A stretch of 39,174 nt of DNA from Burkholderiaceae bacterium. Its GTDB lineage: Bacteria > Pseudomonadota > Gammaproteobacteria > Burkholderiales > WYBJ01. The stretch lies in the NCBI GenBank assembly GCA_011525945.1, contig WYBJ01000019.1, positions 1-39,174 of the forward strand. The letters are read 5' to 3'. Position 1 is the first letter of the stretch. Every line of letters starts with the position of its first letter. A program made the translations under genes and the position numbers. The notes beneath the pieces are model-generated. The model did no database searches, was not told the DNA's origin, and saw nothing but the letters and a program-made list of their open reading frames with translations. Below are positions 7,818-16,602 of this stretch, in pieces.

Positions 7818-8252
7818 ATGACGAGCATTCTGCTGATTCACGGCGCCGGCATGAACATGCGGGGAAAGTCGCAGCTCGAGCTATTCGGTCCGATGACGCT
7901 CGCGCAGTACGATGAGCGCCTGCGCGAGTACGCCACGGAACTAGCGATCGAGCTTGCTATCTTTCACTCCAACACCGAAGGCGAAGTGATCGACAAGCTC
8001 TATGCCGCGCACGACACCGGCTTGACGGGCTGTATCATCAACCCGGCCGGTTTCACCCTGGGCTATACCGCGCTCAACACAGCCATCGTGCAGGTGAATT
8101 TCCCGACGATCGAGGTGCACGTGTCGAATCCGGCGCTGCGCGGCCGCATCTCGGACGTAGGGCGGCACACGCGCGGTGTCATCACCGGGTTCGGTGTCTA
8201 CGGCTACTACCTCGCCATGCGCGGCCTGATGGAGATCGCGCAGGCGAAGTGA
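7818..8252 (+). CDS. Type II 3-dehydroquinate dehydratase (AroQ)-like protein, altered active site
   Basis: The protein has 144 residues and the fold signature of AroQ: a first strand ILLIHGAGMNM, the TLAQYDERL helix, SNTEGEVIDKLY, INPAGFT, TIEVHVSN and VITGFGVYGYYLAMRGL. In true AroQ the lid segment holds a catalytic Arg and Tyr (R-x4-YG). Here the aligned positions are Ser18 and Phe23 (ELFG). GPN becomes GAG, and the His of the NPGA-x-x-H motif is lost. His101 in EVHVSN and Asn75 are kept. It is therefore probably not a shikimate-pathway dehydratase but a related lyase or isomerase on another ligand. ATG start; it lies between the Bug receptor and an enolase-superfamily gene in a tight operon. 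Confidence 0.8.
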   Translation: MTSILLIHGAGMNMRGKSQLELFGPMTLAQYDERLREYATELAIELAIFHSNTEGEVIDKLYAAHDTGLTGCIINPAGFTLGYTALNTAIVQVNFPTIEVHVSNPALRGRISDVGRHTRGVITGFGVYGYYLAMRGLMEIAQAK

Positions 8253-8288
8253 TACGCTCGGCGCTTGCGCATCGCAACGGAGACGGGC

Positions 8289-9398
8289 ATGAATTCGCGC
8301 ATCGCACGGGTCGAGATCTTCGGTGTCGCAATGCCTCTGACGGGGGCTTTCACGAGCGCCGGCGTCACCAAGGATGTCACCAAGTGTGTCGTCGTACGCC
8401 TCACCGCCGCCGACGGCACGGTCGGCATCAGCAGCATCGAGCCTTCGGCGGCCGTCACCTCGCCGGGAACCGCGGTCGAGCTGGCTGCGACCATGCGCGA
8501 GCGCATCGCGCCCGCGATCGTCGGGCTCGATGCGCTCAACATCAATGCGCTGATCGAGCGCGTGGTGCGACTCGCGCCGGCGCAGCCCGGCGCCGGGGCG
8601 GGAATCGAGATGGCGTGCGTGGAGCTTGCCTCGCGCCTGCTGGGTGTGCCGGTGCACACCTACCTCGGCGGCGCCAAGCTCGATGCGGTGCAGTTCAACG
8701 GCTGGATCGGCATGCTGCCGCCCGATAAAGCCGCCGCCGAAGCGAAGCGCTGGCTTGCAGCCGGTTTCCGTTCAACCAAGATCAAGGTGGGCGGCGGCAT
8801 CGAGGCCGACCGCGACCGGGTCGCGGCCGTGCGTGCGGCGGTCGGCAATGCGATGAAGCTTCGCGTCGACGCCAATTGCCTCTACGACGCCGACACGTCG
8901 CTGAAACTCTGCGCCATGGTGCGGCCGTACGACTTGCAGCTGTTCGAGCAGCCGGCGCCCAAGGAGGACATTGCCGGCCTTGCGCGCGTGCGGCGCGAAG
9001 GCGGCATCCCGGTGATGGCCGACGAGACCGTCAGCGATCATCAGAGTCTGGTCGCGGTGATCAAGGCCGGCGCCGCCGACTACGTCAAGTTCGGCATCAA
9101 GCAGGCGGGCGGCATCCTGCAGGCGGCGCGCATGCTCGCCACAGCCGAGGCGGCCGGCATCCCGTGCGTGATCGGTCACGGCTTCGGTCTCGATCCGAGC
9201 ACGATCGCCGAGATCATGCTGGCTGCAACGTCGCGCAACGTGCTAGCGGGGCTCGAATGCGTCGGCCCACTCAAGGTGCGCGACACGGTCACGAAGACGC
9301 GGCTCGATATTTCGAGCGGGAGTCTGCCGCTGCCGCAGGGTCCGGGCCTGGGGCTCGAGCTCGACGAGGCGAAGCTGGAACGGTATAGGCTGCCGTAG
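8289..9398 (+). CDS. Enolase-superfamily enzyme, muconate-lactonizing/mandelate racemase type
   Basis: The protein has 369 residues. The N-terminal capping domain (RVEIFGVAMPLTGAF) is followed by the barrel. The second-strand K-x-K is Lys164/Lys166 (STKIKVGGG). The Mg ligands are Asp194 (VDAN), Glu220 (FEQP) and Glu246 (ADET). The sixth-strand Lys is in YVKFGIKQAGG. This set fits the muconate-lactonizing-enzyme subgroup (lactonizing, dipeptide epimerase, N-succinylamino acid racemase or o-succinylbenzoate synthase activities). The product cannot be chosen from sequence alone. ATG 8289 follows GGAG; it begins 36 bases after the AroQ-like gene and should be co-transcribed with it. Confidence 0.9.
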   Translation: MNSRIARVEIFGVAMPLTGAFTSAGVTKDVTKCVVVRLTAADGTVGISSIEPSAAVTSPGTAVELAATMRERIAPAIVGLDALNINALIERVVRLAPAQPGAGAGIEMACVELASRLLGVPVHTYLGGAKLDAVQFNGWIGMLPPDKAAAEAKRWLAAGFRSTKIKVGGGIEADRDRVAAVRAAVGNAMKLRVDANCLYDADTSLKLCAMVRPYDLQLFEQPAPKEDIAGLARVRREGGIPVMADETVSDHQSLVAVIKAGAADYVKFGIKQAGGILQAARMLATAEAAGIPCVIGHGFGLDPSTIAEIMLAATSRNVLAGLECVGPLKVRDTVTKTRLDISSGSLPLPQGPGLGLELDEAKLERYRLP

Positions 9399-9400
9399 CC

Positions 9401-9437
9401 CGGGAGCCTTTCGGATTGATAGCCCGACAGGCTCCCG
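9401..9437 (+). terminator. 9-bp stem-loop after the enolase-superfamily gene
   Basis: CGGGAGCCT (9401-9409) pairs perfectly with AGGCTCCCG (9429-9437) around a 19-base loop, starting three bases after the stop codon. There is no T-run, so this is at best a weak terminator. Confidence 0.4.
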
Positions 9438-9490
9438 CGGCGTGCCAATGCGCCGCCTGCGATGCCGGCGCTGCGATGGCGGAACGTCTG

Positions 9491-9515
9491 CGCCAAATTT
9501 ACCGCCAATTTGGCG
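9491..9515 (-). terminator. 9-bp AT-containing hairpin downstream of polB
   Basis: CGCCAAATT (9491-9499) and AATTTGGCG (9507-9515) form a perfect stem with a 7-base loop, 36 bases past the polB stop and between convergent genes. No T-run follows. It may end transcription from either side or be a protein-binding dyad. Confidence 0.4.
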
Positions 9516-9551
9516 GCAATCGCAGCCCTGTTCGAGCCGCCAGTCGCTGCT

Positions 9552-11894
9552 TCAGAACAGCGACGCCTGTCGCTCGTCGCCGATCACGCGCTCGAATTCG
9601 AGCCCGAGTGCTTCGAGAATCGGCTCGGCGACCGGCCTGATCTGCTTCGCGATGTAGTGCTCGCGATCGAGCGGGTGCTTGCGGTTGTCGAGCGGCTCGG
9701 CGCCGGCGCGGGTCATGACGTAGCTGATGAGCCGCCCGTGCGGCTGCGCCGACTTGCGTGCCGCGGCGACGTGCGGCGGCGTGCCGGTGGTGTAGTCGCG
9801 CGCGGCCTTGCGCAGATTCTTGCGGTAGACGAGCGCGCCGTCGAGCTCGCCGTTACGCACGCGCCGTACCGTCTGGGCGAGATAGTCATCGACCGGGCGA
9901 TCGGTGAAAAGCCGCGCGTAGAGTTCGCGCTGAACCTCGCGTGCGAGCGCGGTCCAGTCGCGGCGTACGACTTCCAGGCCGACGAACTCGACCTCGTCGC
10001 GACCGCGGCCGTGCACGAGGCCTGCGTAGCGCTTGCTCGCACCGCGCGTGCTGTGGCGAGCGCGCGGCAGGAATAGTTTCAGATAGAGCTTCTCGAACAC
10101 GAGCTCGAGCCGGCTTTGCACGCGCCAGCGCCCGTCGATGTAGCGCGCGAGCTCGCTGTTGAGTCCGGCCACGAGCCTTCGCGCCTCGGCGCGCGCGGCC
10201 TCGGGATCGGTGCTGCCGGACGCGACGAACAGGCTGTCGGTGTCGCCGTAGAGAACTTCGAACCCGGCCGCTTCGAACCAGCGCTTCGACCACAGCAGAG
10301 CCTCGCGACCCATGCCGGTGATCGAGTTCGCGAGCGCCGGATTGAAGAACCGGCACGCTGGCGTTCCGAGCACGCCGTAGAACGAGTTCATCAGGATCTT
10401 GATTGCCTGCGATGCGACCTCGTCACCGTTTGCCTTCGCCGCCTCGCGGCGCGGGACGAGTTCATCGAGTATCTGCGGCAGGATCGCGGGCTCGCGCCGA
10501 AACGACCCTTCGGGCGTGCGGATCAGATCCTCGCCGGCATCGGGCGCGGCGACGTAGGCGAGGGGATCGATGTTGAATGTTCGGATGATGCTCGGATACA
10601 GGCTCTTGAAATCGAACACCCAGACGTTCGTATGCAGCCCTATCACCGGCGGGAGCACGTGGCCGCCATGTTGCGCGGCGTGTAAGCGGGCATCGTCCGA
10701 GCGCACGGTCGGTGCGACGATCCCGCGCCGCTCGAGCTCGCACAGGTAGAGAAAATCAAACGATGCGATGCTTGCAGCGACGCGGTCTGGCAGCATGCCC
10801 GTGAGCGCGCTACGCGCGAATGCAAGCGGCACGAGTCTGAGCTTGTCGACGATCTGGTAGGCGAGCCGCGCGTCGGTGCGTGCGTAGAGGGCGAACGCCG
10901 CGAGGTCGTGCGCATAGTTGTGCTCGATTTCCGCGACCCGGTCGCGCGCATCGCCTGCGAGCGCCTTGCCTTCGCCGAGAACCTCGCGCGCGACCGTATC
11001 GAGCGAGTAGTCCTCCATGCGCACGAAAGCGCCGCGCAGCAGATCGATGCCGTCCAGCACGAGCCGTCCGGGGATCGCCGCCCGGCCGCTACCGAAATAG
11101 CCTTCCGCTTTACGCAGGCGCATCGCGCCGGGCTCGCGTCCGAGTGCGAGCGGGTGCTCGAGCCGCGTTGCGATCCGAGCGAGCACGACGAGGTCGAAGT
11201 CGATCAAGTTCCAGCCGGTGAGCACGTCGGGGTCGAAGCCGCGCACGCGCGCGCAAAACGCATCGAGCGCCGCGGCTTCACCGGCGCAGCCGATCGCGTT
11301 CTGAGGCATCGGTCTTCCGGCGCCATCGACGATCAGCACCTCGTCGATGCCTTCCGCGTAAAGCGAGATCGCGAGCAGCCGCTCGCCTTTCGGGTCGGTC
11401 TCGATGTCGAATGCCAGCACGCGCGGTTCGAGCGCGAGGGTTGCAGGCTCGAGCGTCGGATTCGCGAACGACCACGCGATGTCGTCGCCCGGCACGGCGT
11501 CGCCCCCGATCGCGCAGCCGCCTTTGATGCCGCGCTCGATCAGGTGGCGCTGCGCGAAGCGCACGTCCGCTTCGAACGTGTCGATGCCGGCCCGGTGCAG
11601 GCGATCGCGTAGCGGCGGCACGTCGGAGGGCAGCGCGACCTCGATCCGGCTGACGGCGTCGCCGTCGAATGTGCGCCGCGTGTCTGGCCGAGGTGCGGGC
11701 GCGCCGAGCGAGCGCGCATTCTCGGCGTCGGACGAGCGGATAAAGAAGCACGGACGCGCCCGGTCGTCCCGGATGACGAAGGTGCTGCCGTCTTCGAGCC
11801 GCCCGTAGAGATGCACGATCGGGTAGCGAGCGCCGGCGCGGTCTGCCGCGACGCGGTAGCTTGCTTGCAGAATGACGCCACGGCGGGTGCTCAT
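9552..11894 (-). CDS. polB: DNA polymerase II (family B)
   Basis: The protein has about 780 residues, the length of E. coli Pol II. The exonuclease motifs are LAFDIETDP (about 163), NLIDFDL (about 229) and YARTDARL (about 337). The polymerase motifs are DFKSLYPSII (A, about 428), KILMNSFYG (B, about 499) and YGDTDSLF (C, about 549), with KLYLKLFLP after them. The C-terminus QASLF is a beta-clamp-binding peptide. Pol II restarts forks and bypasses lesions. Either ATG 11894 or GTG 11900 may start it; neither has a good ribosome site. No LexA-type box (CTGT-N8-ACAG) was found before it. It is not accompanied by other SOS genes. Confidence 0.96.
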   Translation of the reverse strand: MSTRRGVILQASYRVAADRAGARYPIVHLYGRLEDGSTFVIRDDRARPCFFIRSSDAENARSLGAPAPRPDTRRTFDGDAVSRIEVALPSDVPPLRDRLHRAGIDTFEADVRFAQRHLIERGIKGGCAIGGDAVPGDDIAWSFANPTLEPATLALEPRVLAFDIETDPKGERLLAISLYAEGIDEVLIVDGAGRPMPQNAIGCAGEAAALDAFCARVRGFDPDVLTGWNLIDFDLVVLARIATRLEHPLALGREPGAMRLRKAEGYFGSGRAAIPGRLVLDGIDLLRGAFVRMEDYSLDTVAREVLGEGKALAGDARDRVAEIEHNYAHDLAAFALYARTDARLAYQIVDKLRLVPLAFARSALTGMLPDRVAASIASFDFLYLCELERRGIVAPTVRSDDARLHAAQHGGHVLPPVIGLHTNVWVFDFKSLYPSIIRTFNIDPLAYVAAPDAGEDLIRTPEGSFRREPAILPQILDELVPRREAAKANGDEVASQAIKILMNSFYGVLGTPACRFFNPALANSITGMGREALLWSKRWFEAAGFEVLYGDTDSLFVASGSTDPEAARAEARRLVAGLNSELARYIDGRWRVQSRLELVFEKLYLKLFLPRARHSTRGASKRYAGLVHGRGRDEVEFVGLEVVRRDWTALAREVQRELYARLFTDRPVDDYLAQTVRRVRNGELDGALVYRKNLRKAARDYTTGTPPHVAAARKSAQPHGRLISYVMTRAGAEPLDNRKHPLDREHYIAKQIRPVAEPILEALGLEFERVIGDERQASLF

Positions 11895-11976
11895 CGACAC
11901 AGTCCGGCCGGCATGCGTGCGCGCCCCTTGGTGCTTCGCGCCGCCGCCGCAGCCATCCGATCCGCCAATCTGGCGT

Positions 11977-12351
11977 TCACTCGAGCGCGATGCCCTTGCG
12001 TTGCAGGATCTCGTCGAGCGTCTCCACGCCCAGCCACAGGCCGGGCATGCCGCCGGGGATGGCCGCTGTTTCCATCGCCTCCAGCACCTCGCGCGGTGTT
12101 GCGCCGAGGGCGAGCGCGCGCTCGCTGTGCAGTCGCACGCCGCGCGGCCGGTTCAGCGCGCAGGTGATCCCGACCATGATCAGCTCACGGATCTTCCTGG
12201 GCAGCGCGCCGTCGCGGCCGAACGTGGCATCGACGTACAAACCCTTCAGTTTCTCGAAGTACTCGGGATCGAGCCGGGCGATCTTTTCGTAGGCGCTGTT
12301 GTGCGCGCCCAACGACGCCTGCTCGAATGCTTGCTTGGCCGATTTGGACAT
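11977..12351 (-). CDS. Carboxymuconolactone decarboxylase (CMD)-family protein, non-redox type
   Basis: The protein has 124 residues, a single CMD domain: KIRELIMVGITCALNRP, RLHSERALALGATPREVLEAME, then a conserved Gly/Pro-rich turn. The AhpD-type C-x-x-C redox pair is missing: only one Cys (TC) and the His-Ser-Glu of the helix remain, closer to PcaC-like lactone decarboxylases than to alkylhydroperoxidases. The exact reaction is unknown. ATG with GGAGG six bases upstream. It lies 160 bases downstream of the enoyl-CoA hydratase gene and probably belongs to the same catabolic group. Confidence 0.85.
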   Translation of the reverse strand: MSKSAKQAFEQASLGAHNSAYEKIARLDPEYFEKLKGLYVDATFGRDGALPRKIRELIMVGITCALNRPRGVRLHSERALALGATPREVLEAMETAAIPGGMPGLWLGVETLDEILQRKGIALE

Positions 12352-12511
12352 GGACGCCTCCGCGTATAAGTGAGGTCATGCGCTCGAGCCTTGACTGCGC
12401 GAACCTGCTGGCCTTGACCATGGCATCGGCCGTCCGCCGTATCGCCCAATCCTTGGCCAATCTAACATGGCGCTGCGGGGCGGCTGTCGGGCGCTCTCGC
12501 TGGTCGCACGT

Positions 12512-13306
12512 TCAGCGCTTCTGTCGACGCTGCAGAAACGCTTGCATGAGCCGTCGCGGCTCATCGCTCATATGCGCTTTGCCGATCGCTTCGATGCCGC
12601 GCTGCACCGCATCGGCGATCGCCATGCGCTCCCAGTCGGCGTTGAGCGCCTTCTGCAACCGGATCGCGCGCGGGCCGGCGGTGACGATCGCTTCGACCCA
12701 GTATTCCACCGCCTCGTCGAGTCGCTCGAGCGGCGCCAGGCGCTCGAGAAAACCGCAGCGATGCGCCTCGGCCGCATCGATCATCTTGCCGGTGAAGACC
12801 AGCTCCATCGTCTTACCCCAGCCGATCAGCCGCGGCAGCAGACACGCCTCCATGCCGGACGGAATGCCGTGGCGCACCTCCGGCATGCCGAACAGTGCGT
12901 TCTGCGAGCCGACGCGCAGATCGCACGACGCCGCGATTTCCATTCCGGTGCCGAGACAGTAGCCGTTGATACGCGCGATCACCGGCACCGGCATGCGCCG
13001 CATGCTGTCGCAGGCAAGATGCGTCATGCGGCTGCCTTCGGCGGCGGCGTCGGGATTGGGAAAGGTCGACATCTGACCGATGTGGGCGCCGCCGATGAAG
13101 GACTTCTCGCCCGCCCCGGTGATGACGGCGGCACGAAGCTCCGGGTCCTGCGCGAGCTCACGCATCGTGGCTGCGAGCTTCGCCCGGTCTTCGGCCGCCA
13201 ATGCGTTGCGCTTGGCCGGATTGTTGATCGTCACGTAGGCGACGCGCCCGCCTTCACTGCGCTGCTCGATGCGCGTCAGAACGGTTGGTTCAGCGGCGGG
13301 ACTCAT
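12512..13306 (-). CDS. Enoyl-CoA hydratase/isomerase (crotonase) family protein
   Basis: The protein has 264 residues. It has the crotonase start VTINNPAKRNAL, the oxyanion-hole stretches SFIGGAHIGQM and GYCLGTGMEIAASCDLRV, and both acidic residues of true hydratases: Glu in MPEVRHGIP and Glu in GKTMELVFTGK. Hydration of an enoyl-CoA is thus likely, though the GYC replacement of the usual GGA around the hole points to a non-standard substrate. Its ATG lies six bases after the stop of the ketopantoate reductase-like gene, so the two are co-translated. Confidence 0.9.
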   Translation of the reverse strand: MSPAAEPTVLTRIEQRSEGGRVAYVTINNPAKRNALAAEDRAKLAATMRELAQDPELRAAVITGAGEKSFIGGAHIGQMSTFPNPDAAAEGSRMTHLACDSMRRMPVPVIARINGYCLGTGMEIAASCDLRVGSQNALFGMPEVRHGIPSGMEACLLPRLIGWGKTMELVFTGKMIDAAEAHRCGFLERLAPLERLDEAVEYWVEAIVTAGPRAIRLQKALNADWERMAIADAVQRGIEAIGKAHMSDEPRRLMQAFLQRRQKR

Positions 13307-13312
13307 CGCTTC

Positions 13313-14332
13313 TCAGCCTCGCACCGATACTGGTCGGATGGCGACGCCGTCCGCGACGATGCGCTGATCGAGCACAGCCGCGCAGGCGCCGATGCTGCGC
13401 AGCTGCGGTGTCGCCACGCCGGTCAGCTCACCCATTTCGATGATGGCGGAATTGAGCGCCGCGAGCTCGAGCTGGCGGCCCGCACGCACGTCACCGAGCG
13501 TGGAGGAGAGCATGGCTGGGCGCGAGGCGACATCATCCACCACCGCGTCGGCGTCGACGTCGACCTTGGCGCCGACCGCACGGGCAACAGCGATCGCCTC
13601 CTTCATCATTGCCTTGGCGAGGTCGCGCGCCGGGGGATAGACCGCGATCTCGTTGTTGCTCGCCTGCGTCAGCGCGCAAAGCAGATTCCAGACCGCGTTG
13701 TTGACGAGCTTGTTCCACTTGGCGCTGCGGATGTCGGTGCTGACCTCACTTTTCCATCCGGCGGCTCCGACGAGCGCGGCGATTGTCTCGGTGCGCGCGC
13801 TCGCGCTGTTGTCGACTTCGCCGATCACCATCCGGTCGCTCGGCAGATCGGCCACGGTGAGCACGCCGGGGCCACCCGTTGTCGTCGGCAGATACGCCAC
13901 AGCGCCCACGATGGTGTCAGACGGAAACACGCGCGCGAGCATGCCGTCGGGGTCGAGCGTCTTGAGCGGCTTGCCGGCGTAGGGCGAGGCGATGCGGTCG
14001 AAGTACCACCAGGGCACGCCGTTTTGCAGGAAGACATAGCAGCCGCCGTGCGCGCGCAGCGACGCGATGTGCCCGGCCGCCGGCGCGATCTGGTGCGCCT
14101 TCAAGGTCACGAATACGATATCGTACGGCGGCTCTTCCGCACCCGGTGCGACCGCGTGCACGCGGATCGGATCGGGCCGGCCGCTGCGCTTGCCTTTGAG
14201 CACCAGGCCGCGGGTGGACAAGGCTTCGAGCTGGGCGCCGCGCGTCACGAGCGTCACGTCACGCCCGGCGGCGGAGAGAATCGCGCCGAGATAGCCGCCG
14301 ATCGCACCGGCGCCGTAAATGAGCATTCGCAT
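13313..14332 (-). CDS. 2-dehydropantoate 2-reductase (ketopantoate reductase) family protein
   Basis: The protein has 339 residues. The NADPH motif GAGAIGGYLG lies at residues 7-16, with VTLKAHQ and LQNGVPWW after it. The catalytic Lys is in SAKWNKLVNNAVWN, and the C-terminal substrate segment reads STLGDVRAGRQLE with the conserved Glu. PanE makes pantoate for CoA synthesis. This copy is embedded between catabolic genes (molybdenum hydroxylase upstream, crotonase downstream), and has a longer middle region than PanE, so a related 2-oxoacid reduction in a degradation pathway is as likely. Confidence 0.85.
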   Translation of the reverse strand: MRMLIYGAGAIGGYLGAILSAAGRDVTLVTRGAQLEALSTRGLVLKGKRSGRPDPIRVHAVAPGAEEPPYDIVFVTLKAHQIAPAAGHIASLRAHGGCYVFLQNGVPWWYFDRIASPYAGKPLKTLDPDGMLARVFPSDTIVGAVAYLPTTTGGPGVLTVADLPSDRMVIGEVDNSASARTETIAALVGAAGWKSEVSTDIRSAKWNKLVNNAVWNLLCALTQASNNEIAVYPPARDLAKAMMKEAIAVARAVGAKVDVDADAVVDDVASRPAMLSSTLGDVRAGRQLELAALNSAIIEMGELTGVATPQLRSIGACAAVLDQRIVADGVAIRPVSVRG

Positions 14333-14475
14333 CGAGGATCTCCGGGTATCCGTACTAGGGTGAAGAGTGAGATGTGGTTACCGAAAGCGCGCGGGCGGGG
14401 CGCGCATGCGCTTGCAGCCCTCACCCGCGCGGGCGGAGGGGCGCTTGCATCGGCACGCCGGCATCCGAGGCACGA

Positions 14476-16602
14476 TCAGCCTATTGCGGTTGCGATCCGT
14501 TCGCGCGTCAGCGGCAGCTCCCGCACGCGCACGCCGATGGCATTGAAGAGCGCATTGGCGATCGCACCGCCGGTGGGGCCTTGTGCGCCCTCGCCGGCGC
14601 CCTTGGAGGGCTCCTCGGGGCGATCGATCAGGGACACTTGCACGTGCGGCGCTTCGCCGAACGTGAGGATGGGATAGTCCGCCCACTGGCGCGAGGTGAC
14701 GAAGTCCGTATCGAAGCGCACGGCTTCCTTGAGCGTCCAGCTCGTCGCCTGTACGATCCCGCCTTCGATCTGGTTGACGACGCCGTCGGGATTGACCACG
14801 CGCCCGACGTCGACGGCGGCCCAGGCACGCACGACTCGCAGCCCTTGTTCCAGCACCACCTCGGCGATGACGGCGCAGTAGGAGCCGAGGTTCTTGTACT
14901 TGCAAAAACCGATACCGCGCCCGCGCGTCCCGTCTCCCTTCTCGCCCGCTTTCCACCCGGCCATCTGCGCGGCGCGTTCGATGACGGCGCACGCACGCGG
15001 GTCCTTAAGATGCCGCAGGCGAAACGCCACCGGATCGGCGCCGCAACTGGCCGCGAGCTCGTCCATCATCGACTCGATCGCGAACACGTTGGCGAAACCG
15101 CCGAGCGCGCGTAACGCCGAGATGCGAAGCGGCGTATCGGTGATCAGATGGCGCGCAACGTGCTCGCTCGGAAAGTCATACAGCGGAATGGCGTTGCGAT
15201 GACTCGCGCCCGCGGGTAACGGCATATCGACCGGGGGCGACACCGGTACCGGAGCGGCCAAGTGCGGTGCGGCGATCAGGGTGGAGCCAGCACCGCGCCC
15301 GGAGCGATTGCTGTGCGGATTGCTCCAGACGTCGTGATTCCAGTCGACTACGGCGCCGGACCGGTCGAGCGAGGCCGAAAGCTTCATCACCATCGCCGGA
15401 CCGAATGGCTCCCAGCCGAACTCTTCTTCGCGCATCCACTGCACTTTCACCGGGCGCGGGCTTGCCGCACGCGCAAGCAGCGCCGCGTCGAGTGCGACAT
15501 CGTCGGCCCCATTATGACCGTAGCATCCCGAGCCGTCGGTGTGATGTACGACGATGCGCTCGGCTGGAACCCGCAGGCACTTCACCATGTCGCCGCGCAA
15601 CGGGAAAATGCCCTGGCTATGGCTCCAGATTTCGAAGCGGTCGCCGTCGTAGCGCGCGACCGCGCACGACGGCCCGATCGAGGCGTGCGCGATGTAGGGC
15701 TTGCGATACGTGGCTTGCAATGTCACGTCGGCGCGGCTCTTGGCGTCAGCGTCGCGCTTGTCGCTGATGACGGCGGTTTCGACCGGACAGCCGAGCAGAT
15801 AATCGTAGATCTTCGCTTCGCCGGGAAGCCCGCGCGGCGCATCCCACCGGCATCCCTTCGCGAGTGCGGCTTGCGCGCGTATCGCCTGCTCTTCACGCTC
15901 GGCCACGACACCGAGGAAGTTGCCGTCGCGCACGACCGCGATCACTCCAGGCAGTGCGCGCACCGCCTCCGCGTCGACCGAGCTCAGTGTCGCGGCGTAA
16001 TTGACGGGGCGCACGACGCGCCCGTGCACCATGCCGGGCAGGTCGATGTCCTGCACGTACGACGGCTCGCCGAAAACCTTGGCTGGCAGATCGATGCGCG
16101 CCGCCGAGCGACCCACGAGCGCAAGGTCGGATGCCTGTTTCGGGCTGACTCGGCCGCTCGCTTCGCGTGCGAGGTCGATCTCTGCGGCGAGATCCCAGTA
16201 GCTCGCCTGCTTGCCGCCGGCATGAAAAACACCCTCGGCGAGCTGCAGTTTCTCGATCGAAACGCCGAGTCGGTGCGCCGCCGCCTCCAGGGCGAGCGCG
16301 CGCACCTCGGCGCAGGCATAACGCAGCGCCTCGCCCGATTCCTCCACCGAGCGGCTGCCGCTCGTCATGCCTTCGTTGGGACTCGCCTCGGTGCTGGCCG
16401 TGACGATCCGAACCTGATCCAGGCGCAGGTCGAGCTCGTCGGCCGCGATCTGCGCGAGCGCCGTGAGGATGCCCTGGCCGAGTTCGACCTTGCCCACGCG
16501 CACGCCCAGCGTGGCATCGGCTTCGAAACGCAGCCAGCGATCGAGGCTGCGGTTGGTGTTCAGGCTGCCGGGCAACGCCGGCTTCTCAGCCGTCGCGCTC
16601 AT
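14476..16602 (-). CDS. Xanthine dehydrogenase-family molybdopterin-binding subunit (IorB-like)
   Basis: The protein has 708 residues. It carries the molybdopterin-binding segments VGKVELGQGILTALAQIAADEL, split over the two-domain arrangement seen in isoquinoline 1-oxidoreductase beta-type subunits. At the C-terminus, GEGAQGPTGGAIANALFNA includes Glu671, the position of the catalytic glutamate in this family. The AFR/AGSF-type loop is not in the CoxL form, so it is not a carbon monoxide dehydrogenase. With the Fe-S subunit it should hydroxylate an N-heterocycle or aldehyde, passing electrons through the two 2Fe-2S clusters. No FAD subunit is present. The ATG overlaps the stop of the Fe-S subunit gene by four bases. 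Confidence 0.9.
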   Translation of the reverse strand: MSATAEKPALPGSLNTNRSLDRWLRFEADATLGVRVGKVELGQGILTALAQIAADELDLRLDQVRIVTASTEASPNEGMTSGSRSVEESGEALRYACAEVRALALEAAAHRLGVSIEKLQLAEGVFHAGGKQASYWDLAAEIDLAREASGRVSPKQASDLALVGRSAARIDLPAKVFGEPSYVQDIDLPGMVHGRVVRPVNYAATLSSVDAEAVRALPGVIAVVRDGNFLGVVAEREEQAIRAQAALAKGCRWDAPRGLPGEAKIYDYLLGCPVETAVISDKRDADAKSRADVTLQATYRKPYIAHASIGPSCAVARYDGDRFEIWSHSQGIFPLRGDMVKCLRVPAERIVVHHTDGSGCYGHNGADDVALDAALLARAASPRPVKVQWMREEEFGWEPFGPAMVMKLSASLDRSGAVVDWNHDVWSNPHSNRSGRGAGSTLIAAPHLAAPVPVSPPVDMPLPAGASHRNAIPLYDFPSEHVARHLITDTPLRISALRALGGFANVFAIESMMDELAASCGADPVAFRLRHLKDPRACAVIERAAQMAGWKAGEKGDGTRGRGIGFCKYKNLGSYCAVIAEVVLEQGLRVVRAWAAVDVGRVVNPDGVVNQIEGGIVQATSWTLKEAVRFDTDFVTSRQWADYPILTFGEAPHVQVSLIDRPEEPSKGAGEGAQGPTGGAIANALFNAIGVRVRELPLTRERIATAIG

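Noticed and set aside
12467..14677. Open frame of 736 codons on the + strand
   Set aside because: It lies opposite the crotonase and reductase genes, is rich in Arg, His and Ala and matches no family; it is a shadow frame caused by high third-position GC.
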